From Scenedesmus sp. ARA3 (Eukaryota; Chlorophyta; Chlorophyceae; Sphaeropleales; Scenedesmaceae): 64,000 bases of DNA. The translations under genes were made by a program, and so were the position numbers. Every line of letters starts with the position of its first letter. Positions within the stretch are counted from its first letter, which is position 1. Below the pieces are notes generated by a model. That model was not told the origin of the DNA and did not search any database. It saw only the letters and a list, made by a program, of their open reading frames with translations. The stretch covers positions 53,220 through 117,219 of the forward strand of contig RWJK01000949.1 in the NCBI GenBank assembly GCA_004335835.1. The letters run 5' to 3'. Positions 46,241 through 56,794 of this stretch are shown here, piece after piece.

Positions 46241-49200
46241 AACTGCAGCAGCAGCAATGCAAGTAGCGACACAACACACAAGCAATTGGCTGTCAGCCAT
46301 GTAGCATGTCACGCTGGTTAAAGCAATGCCATTCAGAAGGGCCTCGAGATGTCACACTCCAGCTACCTTGACATCCCCCTCGACACACTGCACATCAGCG
46401 CACGAAGTCTGATAAACAATATAATCCTGGAGCAACAGTGCAGCATTGCGTCGCAAGAGCTTGGCACGTGGTGTCACAGGTAGCCGTATCTTCGGCCCAG
46501 CAGGTCACAAGCCACAGATGTGTGAGCTTGTCAGATTAGTCCCCGCTGCAGCAGTGGTTATCAAATCATTACAGAGTAGTGATGCAAGCTCCACTGCACA
46601 TCACACCATCAGCTGCTGGCGTCACTCACCGCACTCATCCACAGCAATAGCACCCTCGCCCTCCGTCCACAGCTGGTTGTTGCCGGTTCCGGGGCATACC
46701 TGGGGCAAACCACCAACATCAGGGTTGCCACCAGGGCTGCAGCATGATGAGGAAGCACACAAGCATCAGTACTAATCGTACTTTGTAGACTGCAGCACTC
46801 AACACAGGATTGTTCTGCAGTGCTGCAACAGAGCTGCCCTCAGTGGCGCAAAGAGTATGCCAAATGGCACCATTGCAGAGAGGTGTTACTCAGTAGCCAC
46901 TGTAAAGTTACAGTCTAGTAAGCAGCCAGGGTGTGCGCAGCTGCGCAGTGCGTGGGTTGCTGCTACATGGTGCAGGAAGACGACTCACCAGTAGGAGTTC
47001 TGAGGGCAGGGCTTAGCTCCAAGCCACTGGCGGTTGAGGGCCAGCAGAGATGCCAGTGTTGTGGTGACAACCTTCTTCCTGTCATCCACCAGGGCATAAC
47101 CGCGCTCCAGCCCTGCGGGTCAACACAACCACAAATACAGCCATCAGCATCATGCTGCATGATGGGGCAAAGCACATGTGTGCACCTGGCGCAATACTGT
47201 CACAGTTGTGAACCCTGCTCACACAGATTGCCCATAGAAAACTTGGTGCATTGGCATGTACCGCAGCAGGGCTAGGGTGTGCTAACCAGTCCGGTGCATT
47301 GCTATCACCCGTGGGCAGTGGGCTGGTGACCAGCCAGCCAGGTTCCTAGGGTCTGATAGTGCACTTGCATGCAGACCACCCAACATGATGTAGCGATGCA
47401 GCCACCAGCTGCTGGCAGACGGGGCCACTCACATTTGCAGTCGCTCCTGGAGGTGGAGTTGGCCTTCTCAGTGGTGATACCCTCGCCAAACTCATCCAGG
47501 CAGGTCGTGCAGGAGGTGGAGGAGTCATAGCTGTCGGAGTACTCGCCCTTGGGGCTGCAGAAGCAAGAGAGCAGCAGCAGCAGCAGCATGTGAGTGCCGC
47601 AAGGCGATTGCTGTGTTGCAGTATATGCATTGCAGCGAGCCATGCATGGGGCAGCAGCTGGGTGATTATGTGCCAAGCCCACAACATGCAGCCTGGGCAC
47701 AGGAAGAGAAGCAGGTTCTGCGCTGGCAAAGTAACATGACGGTGCATAGCATGTGAGGTGTGCAGCTCACCAGGGTACCACGGAGTCACCAGCCACGAAG
47801 GAGCCAGGAGGGGCCACTGCACACAGCACAGCAAGGCAGCAGCGCAGCAGCGGCGTTAACAACTGCCAGAGTCATGCTGCCAGCAGTTTCTGTGCAGCTG
47901 CATGGCGCTTTTGAGTGGCGAGCAGCATGCTGTGTACAGCAGTAAACTCGCAGTAAGATTGTTCTTATACAGCTCAAGCTGCTCCATCCGCTGCATGTGG
48001 CAGCTGTCCTGCAAGGACCAATCATTGCAGGCAGCATGCAGCGTTCTGGAGGTACTGCCACTCACCACACACAGCGGACGAGGTGTGGATGCCAGGGGGG
48101 TTGGCAGGGTCGGTCTTGAAGCCTGGCATGCACCTGGTGCAGGTGGTCTGCTTCTTCAGGCCGACAGTGTACTCATCATCACCGCAGGCAATGGCACGGA
48201 CACCGGAAGAAGTCCGGAAATAGCGGTAGCCTGGCTTGTTGAAGCAGTCGTTCATCGACCGTGCTCCTGTCTTCAGGGTGACGGTGTTGGGAGGGCAGTT
48301 CTTGGCCGTGCTGGTGGTGGCGCTCTGGCCCAGGGGGCAGAACTGGTTGAGCTTGCAGGGAGCGCAGCCGCCGTTGGCCATGGGGTACATGCCAGCAGGG
48401 CACTGCAGCGCAGGAGGGCAGCAGCAGTGCAGAAGTGGGTGAGTGAGGCTGCGCAATGGTCTAGCAATAGCGACCGGTGCTGGTTGAGGGCGGTTGTGGT
48501 GGCTCATGCATGTGCAAACTGCATGGAGCTGCTGTTGCTGTAGCATGCGTGGCTGCACAGGGTGAGGCAATCAGGGGGCTGCCTGACCACCAGAGTGCAT
48601 GGAAGATGGGTTGCTGCAGCAAGAGCCTGGCCAGCTGGCAGATGTACTGCCGCAGCAAAACGTGACTGATGCAGCTGCCATGAGCAACAGCTGGCGTCAC
48701 ATCGTATGCTCTGTGCATCAGGCGGCATGTTTTATTCAAGGGCTTTGCAGGTGCAGCATGCTTACCACACACTCGGTCTGCCTGGTGTTGGGGGTCCTCG
48801 GGAAGTTGCAGGACTTGCACTGCCATGCCTTCGTCCTGGAGCTGTACACGCAAGCGGATGCTTCTTTGCAGTATTGGATAGGGCAGGTCTGCTGGCCTGG
48901 GTCGCCAAAGCCTTGCTGCAGCTTGCGACCACCTGGCAGGCGAAGGGCACGAGGGCAGCAGCAGAGCACGGGCGAGTCAGACGCTGCAGAAAAAGGCAGT
49001 TTTGCCTTTGCTACTAAATGCATGAAGCCTGTTTACAGCCGGCTGCGGAAAAGGAGCAACCGACGTGTTGATTTAACAGGGCAAGGCCTCATCCCAGACT
49101 CTTAAGTGGTGCCGGATCGAATATTATGCTGTTCGCAAAGTTTAAGGGCAATGGTGTTGCTGATTGTGGAGCAGCGCCTCACCTAGCGAGTCAGCCTGAC

Positions 49201-49255
49201 ATATGGCCAGAGCTGCTGCTGCTAACAGCAGCAGCCGCACAGACATCCCTGTCAT
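41201..49255 (-). CDS. Gene B: large secreted cysteine-rich protein, paralogue of gene A
   Basis: Seventeen minus-strand exons: 49183-49246 (or start 49255), 48766-48983, 48066-48402, 47771-47816, 47433-47554, 46989-47112, 46630-46736, 46169-46242, 45730-45904, 45195-45523, 44863-44948, 44436-44668, 44033-44273, 43590-43808, 43097-43394, 42491-42825, 41201-42242. From 49246 the total is 4050 nt, or 1349 residues; an in-frame ATG at 49255 adds three. Residues 1-18 are a signal peptide (MSVRLLLLAAAALAICQA). Residues about 25-600 hold cysteine modules, including CPAGMYPMANGGCAPC, ECVAPPGF and CPFGTTTDSG. Residues about 719-790 (NLKTCAQRCRDDADCAAVTF) and 792-900 (LQACLDLCTNRNLCVGARF) are PAN/Apple-like. 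Residues about 1000-1349 are four to five GYYYxG/CPxG repeats, with no membrane anchor. Exons 12-14 correspond to a single exon in gene A, and B lacks an intron that A has in the CPIQYC region. Secreted location is inferred; function is unknown. Confidence 0.9.
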
Positions 49256-50337
49256 GGGCTTCGACAGTAGCAAAAGGAGTGGGAGAAGCGCTGCCAAGCG
49301 AAGACTGGAGTTGTAGGTGTATGTTGGGTGCAAGTGATCGTGTTAGTTGCTGGTGTAAGAAAAGCAAAAGAGGAAAGTCCTTGGTGATAGTTGCAAGTGC
49401 TCCTGCGCTTTATGAAGGGCAATGCGATGCCGGGCGCGGTGGATGCGTGCCTCAGGTCAGCGTGAACTTGACAGCGAGTTTGCTTCTCAGTGTTTTTTTC
49501 CAGTGAGCAAAACAGTGACGGACTTCTGACATCAGTGTTCACACAGAATTACTTTGTGAAACTTTTAGGGTCGCCATATGTCGTTGTTTTGTTTCCTGCT
49601 AAGGCATCAGAGAAGCATCGCTCGAGCTGAAGCATACTCCGTTTAGCAGCACTGACTCCACGGTGCGCCCGTAGTTGGGCATAGTCTATTTGAAACGTCG
49701 TTCTTTAAATGCCTTATTGCAGTTCAGACCATTGCCGCGTCGGTGGGCACCAATGCGAGCACTGTAGTGCTTGTGGATCGCCATGTTCTGTTGAACGGCA
49801 AACTTGATGTTAAAATCACAACATACCTACAGAATTGGTGCTTTTGTCAAATGCAGTGCAGTTGGCTTGAAAGACCGACAATGTGAACTTTGGCAAAAGT
49901 CCCAACCAACTTCTTACGAACTTAGAAGTTCTCGCTCGGCCGCTCAGTGTCTGAAAAAAAGTGAGTTTCTTGGGAACGGATCGGGGTGGTGTCGGACAGT
50001 CTTCAGCAAACTTATATCTACTATATGTATTTTGCGTCATCACGAACAGCCATTGAATGCGCAGTGCAGCAGACAGGAACCCGACATCGACAACACCCGT
50101 TTCGTCGCAACATGCTGCAAGTTTTCTGGTGCATTGGGAAAGAGGCGCAAAAGAATGCTTTCACGACCCCTCCGGCTGTGCAGGGAGTGCCGACACCACG
50201 TAGGGCACGCGTGTTGGCCACTAAGCATCTTGCGCAGTGTGCACCCTGCAATTTAGAAGGAGGCTTTGCATTTCAAACATGCAGCACCCATAAGGCGATG
50301 GCAAGACTATAGCACCCTTCGAGAACCAAATACATCA
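49256..50337. other. Upstream region of gene B and 3' flank of SCYL2
   Basis: Both flanking genes are on the minus strand, so this holds the gene B promoter and the SCYL2 3' UTR and terminator. Base composition is more AT-rich and nearly free of CTG runs. No ORF with recognisable sequence and no clear TATA box is seen. Confidence 0.5.
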
Positions 50338-51986
50338 TTACAACAGTAAGTCCGCGCCCCACTGCTGCTGCTGCTGCCCTGCAGCAACTCTCTGTGCACC
50401 AGCATTCATGCCAGCAGTGGGGCGCCCACCTCCAGCCAAAGCAGCAAAAGGGTCCCCTGTGCTGCCACTACTGGCGGGTGCTGCTGCCAAGCTGCTGAAT
50501 GGGTCTGAGCCAGCTGCCCTGTGTGGCGCTGCAGCCGTGTTGCTGCTGCTGCTGCCCCCCAGCAGCCCAGCAAAAGGATCTGCGCTGCTGCTGCTGCCGC
50601 CAACCATAGCAGCGCCTCGGCTGCCAGCGTTGATCTGCGTTGAGGCAGAAGGTGGTGGTGCAAGCGACATGGCTATATGGTGCTGCTGTGCACCAACACC
50701 TGCAGCTGCAGCTCCAGACACGGCAAGCCCACCAAACAAGTCAACACTGCCGCTGCTGCCTGATTGAGTAGTACTGGTACCGTGGCTGTTGAGAGACATG
50801 CCTGATAGCATGCCGCCGACACCAGCTGCCGCAGAGCTGCTGAAGATGTCTGGGGCAGGCATGCCAGAAGCAACGCCAGCACCTGCTGTTGCTTGCGGCC
50901 GCAGCTGCTGCTGCTGCTGCTGGCTGCTTATGCTACTGCCCCACCCTGCTGCGCTGCTGCTGCTGCTGCTTGGTATGCTGCTGCCGCCTATCAACCCAAC
51001 ACTGCTGCTGCTCCATGCAGCAGAACTCCAGGAGCTTGCTGCTGCTGGTGCTATGCTGCTGCTGTAAGTGCTGCTACCCATTGGCGTGCTGCTACTGCTG
51101 CTGCCAGGGCCTATTGCAACATCCCAGGAAGCAGCAGCCATAGAGCTCCTGCCGCTGCCACCTGCACTGCTTGGCTGGGAGCTTACCCCTGCCAGGCTGC
51201 TGTTGCTACCGCCCAGCCCCGACCCTGATAAACCCCCGGCGCTGCCCAAACCCGAACCTGCAGGCTTGGACCCAGCTGCGGCAGCAGCGTTCGCTGTGCC
51301 TGCCGCATCTGCTGCTGCTGCCAGGGCGCTGCCTGTCTTCTCTGCTACTGTATCCAGCAGCGCGCGCACAGTGCTAATATAGCTGCCAAACAGCTGCGGG
51401 TTGAGGCCTGGTGACACTAGCAGCGGACACAGCAGCGGCAGCACCTTTATGCAGGTGAGCTCCGGCCCATAGTGCTTGCCTATGGCGTCACCCAGCCGCA
51501 GCACAGCCATCGCCGTGCCTGCTGAGCGGTCCACTGCCACAATCTGCAGGCACGACAGCATGGGAAGCAGCAGGCGCAGCAGCGCAAAGCCAGCAACGTG
51601 AGATCAAAACGCATAGGGGTAGAGGGGTCGCCATACGCACGCAGCGACAGCGCAGGACAAAACTGGCGGCCCCGACAGTGCCGCATTTTCAACCCCTCCA
51701 GTCCGCAGCACAGCTGCTAGCACACAACACAGGCGTGCTCTTGGTCTGAACCAGCTCACAACTGCACACATGGCCCGGCACGCCGCTCACCTGGCTGCAC
51801 ACATCCAGCATCGCGCCTGCAGCCTCCTTGTCCAGCCTGTGTGCTGCCTGCGCCATAAGTGCCAGTGCGCTGGTGCGCACCACCAGGCTGGTCGTGCGCA
51901 GGCAGAGGCCCACCACGCGCGGCATCAGCTGCTCCCGCAGCAGGGCATATGGCATGTCTGGCGCAAGCCGCTGCAGGCAGCAGCAC

Positions 51987-52026
<40 letters not shown>

Positions 52027-55000
52027 GCAAGCCGGTGCAGCGCACGGCACATGGGTGCACGGAAACAAACACATACATGCACAGGCCCGCCCCATGAAGC
52101 ATGCTCTGCGATGTAAACACCACAGCACTATTTGCCTTCTCCCACCACACCCACACCGCCCGCCCACGCAAACGCACATACATACAGCTGCAGCAGCGCA
52201 CCTGCAGCGCCTTAAGCGTCTCCTCCTGTGCACGCGTGCTGTTGGAGTCAAACGCGCGCAGCATCAGCGGCACCAGCACACTGGCGTGCGCGTCACTGCA
52301 GCAACACACAGGGCAGCAGATGTCCCCATAGCAGGCGTGGGAGTCATGCCATAGGCGGTGTGTCCCAACCAGCCCACTAGCCACTCACCCAGCAGCTGCT
52401 GGCAGGAGTCCGTTGACAAAACCAAACAATCGATAAGCCTCACTGCAGCCACAAATGCTGCACCAGGAGCTCGGCGCTCATGCTTGCCGCAGCCGCCTCC
52501 AAGCGACGCACTACAAGCAGGCATGCTAACACAGCCAGCAACCCACATGCAGCGAGCTGTACCTCCTTGCACCTGCAACCCACCTGGGCATCAGGTTGTA
52601 GAACACAGACAGATGCCGCACCAGCGCCAGCAGCACCTCGCCATCCGCATGCTCAAAGATCGGCTTCAGCACCGGCAAAATCCCACTCGCAGCAAAGCCC
52701 TGCGGCTTCATGCGGCCCATGATGGCTAAAACAACTGGCAGCGCTGCGAGCGCAACTGCGTCGCTGCGCATCTGCTGCACGATGGGCGGCAGCACGCGGT
52801 GCTGCAGCAGCCGGTCGTCAAACTGCTGCCAGCAGCTGGACAGGTCCCGCAGGAAGGCCACCTGCGAGCGCGGCAGCAAGTTCGGGAAGATGCAGGGGGG
52901 AGGTTGGTGGAGACGAGTTGGTGGTTGTCAAAGGTGGGAAGTGGGCAGGGACAGGTGGGAGGCTAGCAGCCAGGCTTGCCTGGGGCCGCATGCAGCCCAG
53001 CAGGCGGTGGCTGATCAGCACATGGTTGCAGGCTGAGCAAGCGGCTGCACGTGCACAGCGCCGTGCAAAGCGCTGTGCGCAGCACATTGCGCACGTGACT
53101 GATGTGTGCATGCATCGCTGGAGTGCCTCAGGATCATGCCTCAAGTGATGTGATCAACCAAGTGCTCGCAGCGGGAAGCGTATCAATCAACAGATGCCTC
53201 GTCACTGCTGTAGCACGCACCTTCTGCCCGCTGTCGCGCTGCAGTATGCTGTCCAGGAACTTGAGGCATCGCAGGAGCATGTCCTCGGCAAACCACTGGC
53301 AGCCTGCAAATGCGGCGGCGTTTGGCCGCGCAGCTGCAGACTGCGACAGCATCGCCCGCAGCAGCGGCTGCGGCACACACGCAGACGTGTGCACAGCAGC
53401 AGCAGCAGGGGTGGCAGTGTCACGCCAGTGCGGCAATGCATGTAAGGGGCAGAAATCATAGTAAAAGGCCAAGATTGTGGCGCACATCCACGCGTGAACA
53501 TCATCCAAGCAGTACTCACGCAGCAGCACAGGCGTGCATCATCAGCACAGGCGTGCACGCTTGCAACAATCTCCATGTGTACGAGACACCGGCACATCGG
53601 CATGCCCCTGCCTAATTGCACACTACGCAGTGTGGAGTACTCCTCACACAGCACACCCTTACCTGCAAGCTGCCAGCCACGCCGCTCATGTCTGCACTGC
53701 CCAGCCCACTCAGCCTGCTGCGGTACTCGCCAGTGCTGCTGCCAACCGGCAACAGCTGCCTGCCGGCCAGCAGCTGGTAGCACAGCGCTGCCAGGCTGAA
53801 GCAGTCGGCTGCGCCAGACAGGCTGGTAGCACTGCTGGCCATGCAGCCGCCCACGAGCTCTGGAGCGGTGTAGGGCAGAGGCGGCTGCAGCAAACAGAGC
53901 AGCACATGCGGCAGTTCCCCAGGTTGTCACAGCAGAGACACACAGAAACACACGCTGTCAGTGCAACACCAGGGCACAAACAAACGCAACACACCGTCAG
54001 CTGCGAGTGCAGCCCACCATTGCTCATCCACACATTTGTCGTCGTAAAAGCACAGAGGCAGCGCATTGCTATACGCAGACGCCAGGGTACTCAGCTTGCA
54101 TGCAAGCCCCTAGCCAGCCGCAACAAATAGTTCTGTTTTACATGCCAACTCACCGCACAGTACTCCTCCCATGGCGAAGGGTGTGCGCTGGTGTACTCAA
54201 AGGCCACAGCAGCGCCACTCGGCCCTCCAAAGTCCGCAATGCCGCCGGCAAACTCAAAGCCTGCCAGCTTCCAGCCGCCGTCCTTTGTAACAATGACGCT
54301 ACCAGGGTTCAGGTTGCAGTGCGCCAGCCGTGCCTCGCTGTGCAGGAAGTGCAGAGTGTCTGCGATGTGGCACAGCCCATACTTGACCTCCAAAGGACTG
54401 AGAACAGCACCCGATCTGTCTTTTGGGGCTGCTGGCACGTCCCTAAACCGCGTGAGCATGTTGGAGAGGCTGCCAAAGATGGGCTCTGTCACAAACACCA
54501 TCTGGCCGCTGGTCTCCTCGAGCGGCTCGATGACCTTGATCACGCCAGGGTGCTTGATCTGCAGCAGCAAGCACAGCAGGGCAGAGTGTTTGATGCTCAA
54601 CAGCTGTGGTGATGCACAGAGCGCCTGCACAAACAACGCCCAGATGCGACAGCCACGGCGTAAGTGCACCTTGCACCTGCAGCCACCAGTGATGGCGATC
54701 GAGTGTGATGCGCACGCGCTGCTGCTGCACTTGCAGGACACCCCTGTATGATGCTGGCAGGATGGTGCGTGCACAAGCCTGTGCAGCTCTGTACTGTGGT
54801 CTGCCAAGCTGCCTGCCACCAGTGCAAAGCCAGCCTGCAGCATAGCACATGCTGCCCACAAGCCCTGCCTCAGCAACTCCAGCATCCTAGCTGATGCTGA
54901 TGCTGCTGTTGCTGCTGCTGTACTGAATCTGTAGATGCCAGCAGGCATCACCACGTGCCCGTCCGGCGAGCGCCGCTGCCACCTGCTGCTGCGCTGGCTG

Positions 55001-56036
55001 CTGCTGTTGTGGCCGCACCTTGACCAGCTGGTTGCAGCTGCGCCGCTGCAGCTCAAAAAAGCTGTCAAAGCCCCGCGCCCGCCCAGCCCTGCAAATGCAC
55101 CGCATGGAAACGCAAAACAGCAGATAGTGGTCGGTAGGATTGAACGCAGTCCGTCAACTGCTGGCAGTAGCTTGCAACAATGCGGGGGGCAAGACAGCAA
55201 TGTACCTTCACGTCATCAGTGTTCCTGCTGCTGCTGCTGCTGCTGCTGCTGCAGCAGCTTGTCGCACAACCGCTGCACGCACCTGCTGGCCTGATCAATG
55301 AGCCCCTTCTTGTCTAGTACCCATACAGATGCCTCCGAAAACACAGCACCTGTGAAGTAAAACAAACATATGCAGCATGTTATCCATGCGCAGCACGAGG
55401 ACGCATTTATAAACCCTGTCTATGACTGGCACAGTGCGACACGTGCCTCACTACTGTGGGAGTCTACAAAGGAGGTGTAGCAGGAATGTACACACATGAT
55501 GCCTGACTTTGCTGAGCAACCTCGGTTAACATGCAGCATGCACAGGCCAGGCTGCTGTGCTCACAGCATTGCGCAAGATCAGCATGGCTGCATGCTAGCA
55601 GCAAATGCGCCGCGTGGCGCTGCAGACCCTGTCAATTGGCTGCTGCTGCTGCTGCAGCTGCTGCTGCTGCTGCCATGCAGCTGACAGTGTGGGCGGGCTT
55701 ACCAGGTTTCTTGTTCACCGCTGCAAATATCTTCCAGCTGTTGCCTGGCCCTGCTGTGGCCACATGGCCAGCAAGCTGTGTGTGCGCCACAAGGTGAAGC
55801 ATGACAGCACATCAGCACTTCGGACGTGCTTCTGACGCACTGCTGCCCACAGCATATAGACCCCATGCATGTCTGAGGCAGGCACGTACCTTGTAGTCTT
55901 TCAGGCATTTCAGTGTCAGGACATCTTCTGCCAGGTCCTTGGCAACCTCTGCTGCACGGCTCACCGCCCCAGCAGCTACTGTGAGAGATGTAGTAAGCCC
56001 TTTCTTGAGCTTCTCGTAGTAGTTGCTGTAGCCCAT
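50338..56036 (-). CDS. SCYL2: SCY1-like protein 2 (SCYL2), pseudokinase with adaptor-binding tail
   Basis: Eleven minus-strand exons: 55890-56036, 55703-55775, 55283-55349, 55019-55088, 54154-54558, 53663-53884, 53221-53367, 52584-52861, 52202-52295, 51791-51970, 50338-51543. The total, 2889 nt, gives 962 residues. It begins MGYSNYYEKLKKGL. The kinase-like domain spans about residues 50-330: GHVATAGPGNSWKIFAAV, VWVLDKKGLIDQ, and TLHFLHSEARLAHCNLNPGS. The HRD motif is HCN and the DFG position reads GFE, so it is a pseudokinase, as known for SCYL2. HEAT-like helices follow (LLRCLKFLDSILQ, FDDRLLQHRVLPPIVQQM). The Ser/Gly/Ala-rich tail from about 600 contains DPFAGL, DPFSSL, DPFAAL, DLFGGL and DIFSS, and the protein ends WGADLLL. 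Known SCYL2 proteins bind clathrin and adaptors in trans-Golgi/endosome traffic. The acceptor of the 53221-53367 exon is my least certain choice. Confidence 0.92.
51990..52023 (-). repeat. CTG tract next to a SCYL2 intron acceptor
   Basis: About eleven CAG units (plus strand) read as CTG on the gene strand. They lie about 20 bases upstream of the acceptor for the exon beginning at 51970. A similar run at about 55228-55255 lies inside the intron before the exon at 55019-55088. Confidence 0.75.
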
Positions 56037-56794
56037 TTTTGGGAGCAGCAGGGGACGGTTAGCACTGCCTCATAGTTTGCTCCCCTCAGCACGTAGTTGT
56101 GAATATATGCAGTCTTGACAACGTAGCATCATAAATCAACATCACACTGGCAACCATGGAGGTGCTGTGGGACGATCAGTTGCAGGACAGAGTGTGCAGA
56201 AAGAAATGGACACTGGGGGGTAGACGCTACAAGTTAAAACCAACCGCATAGCTAGTAAAGTAGTTTAAACGACAAACGCCTAGCCCAAGGACTGAGTACT
56301 CTGGTTCAGGGCTTGTCGTGTTTAAGTCTGGGTGGTGGGCTGCTGTGCATGGCCGATCAATTGTAGCCTGATTTGTGGTACAGACAATCAGAGAAGTTTG
56401 GAGCAACTTGTTACCCCAAAACTGCCCCCGCCACGGACCGCTGGATTTGAACTTTTGCCTCATCGTTCTCTTTTGTCGATGACCGCAACGCAGCACGGCC
56501 AAGTGACACCTCACATCAACATACACATGGACGTGGTTAGCGGCCGTTGAGAGCCTAGGTTGCAATCTTTGCGTCAGCAGAGGCAGCAGAGGCACTGAAG
56601 AGAGGTGCCTTACAGCTCAGGCCACCATCGTTGGCCAGGGCACATAAAGGAGTAATACGCGCAACAGCTGTCTCTGCTGCAGTAGCAGGTGCAAGCCCCT
56701 TGGTGCCCTGCAAGGCGTAGGCGGGCAGCACTGGAGAACACAGCAACAGCAACAGCTGCATCACTCACACACCACCACATAGACCTGCGGCACA
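56037..56794. promoter_or_regulatory. Bidirectional intergenic region, SCYL2 / gamma-tubulin
   Basis: The SCYL2 start (56036, minus) and gamma-tubulin start (56795, plus) are 758 bases apart and point away from each other, so both promoters must lie here. A TATATT on the minus strand at about 56102-56107 is a weak candidate for SCYL2. Short frames inside it show no domain. Confidence 0.6.
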
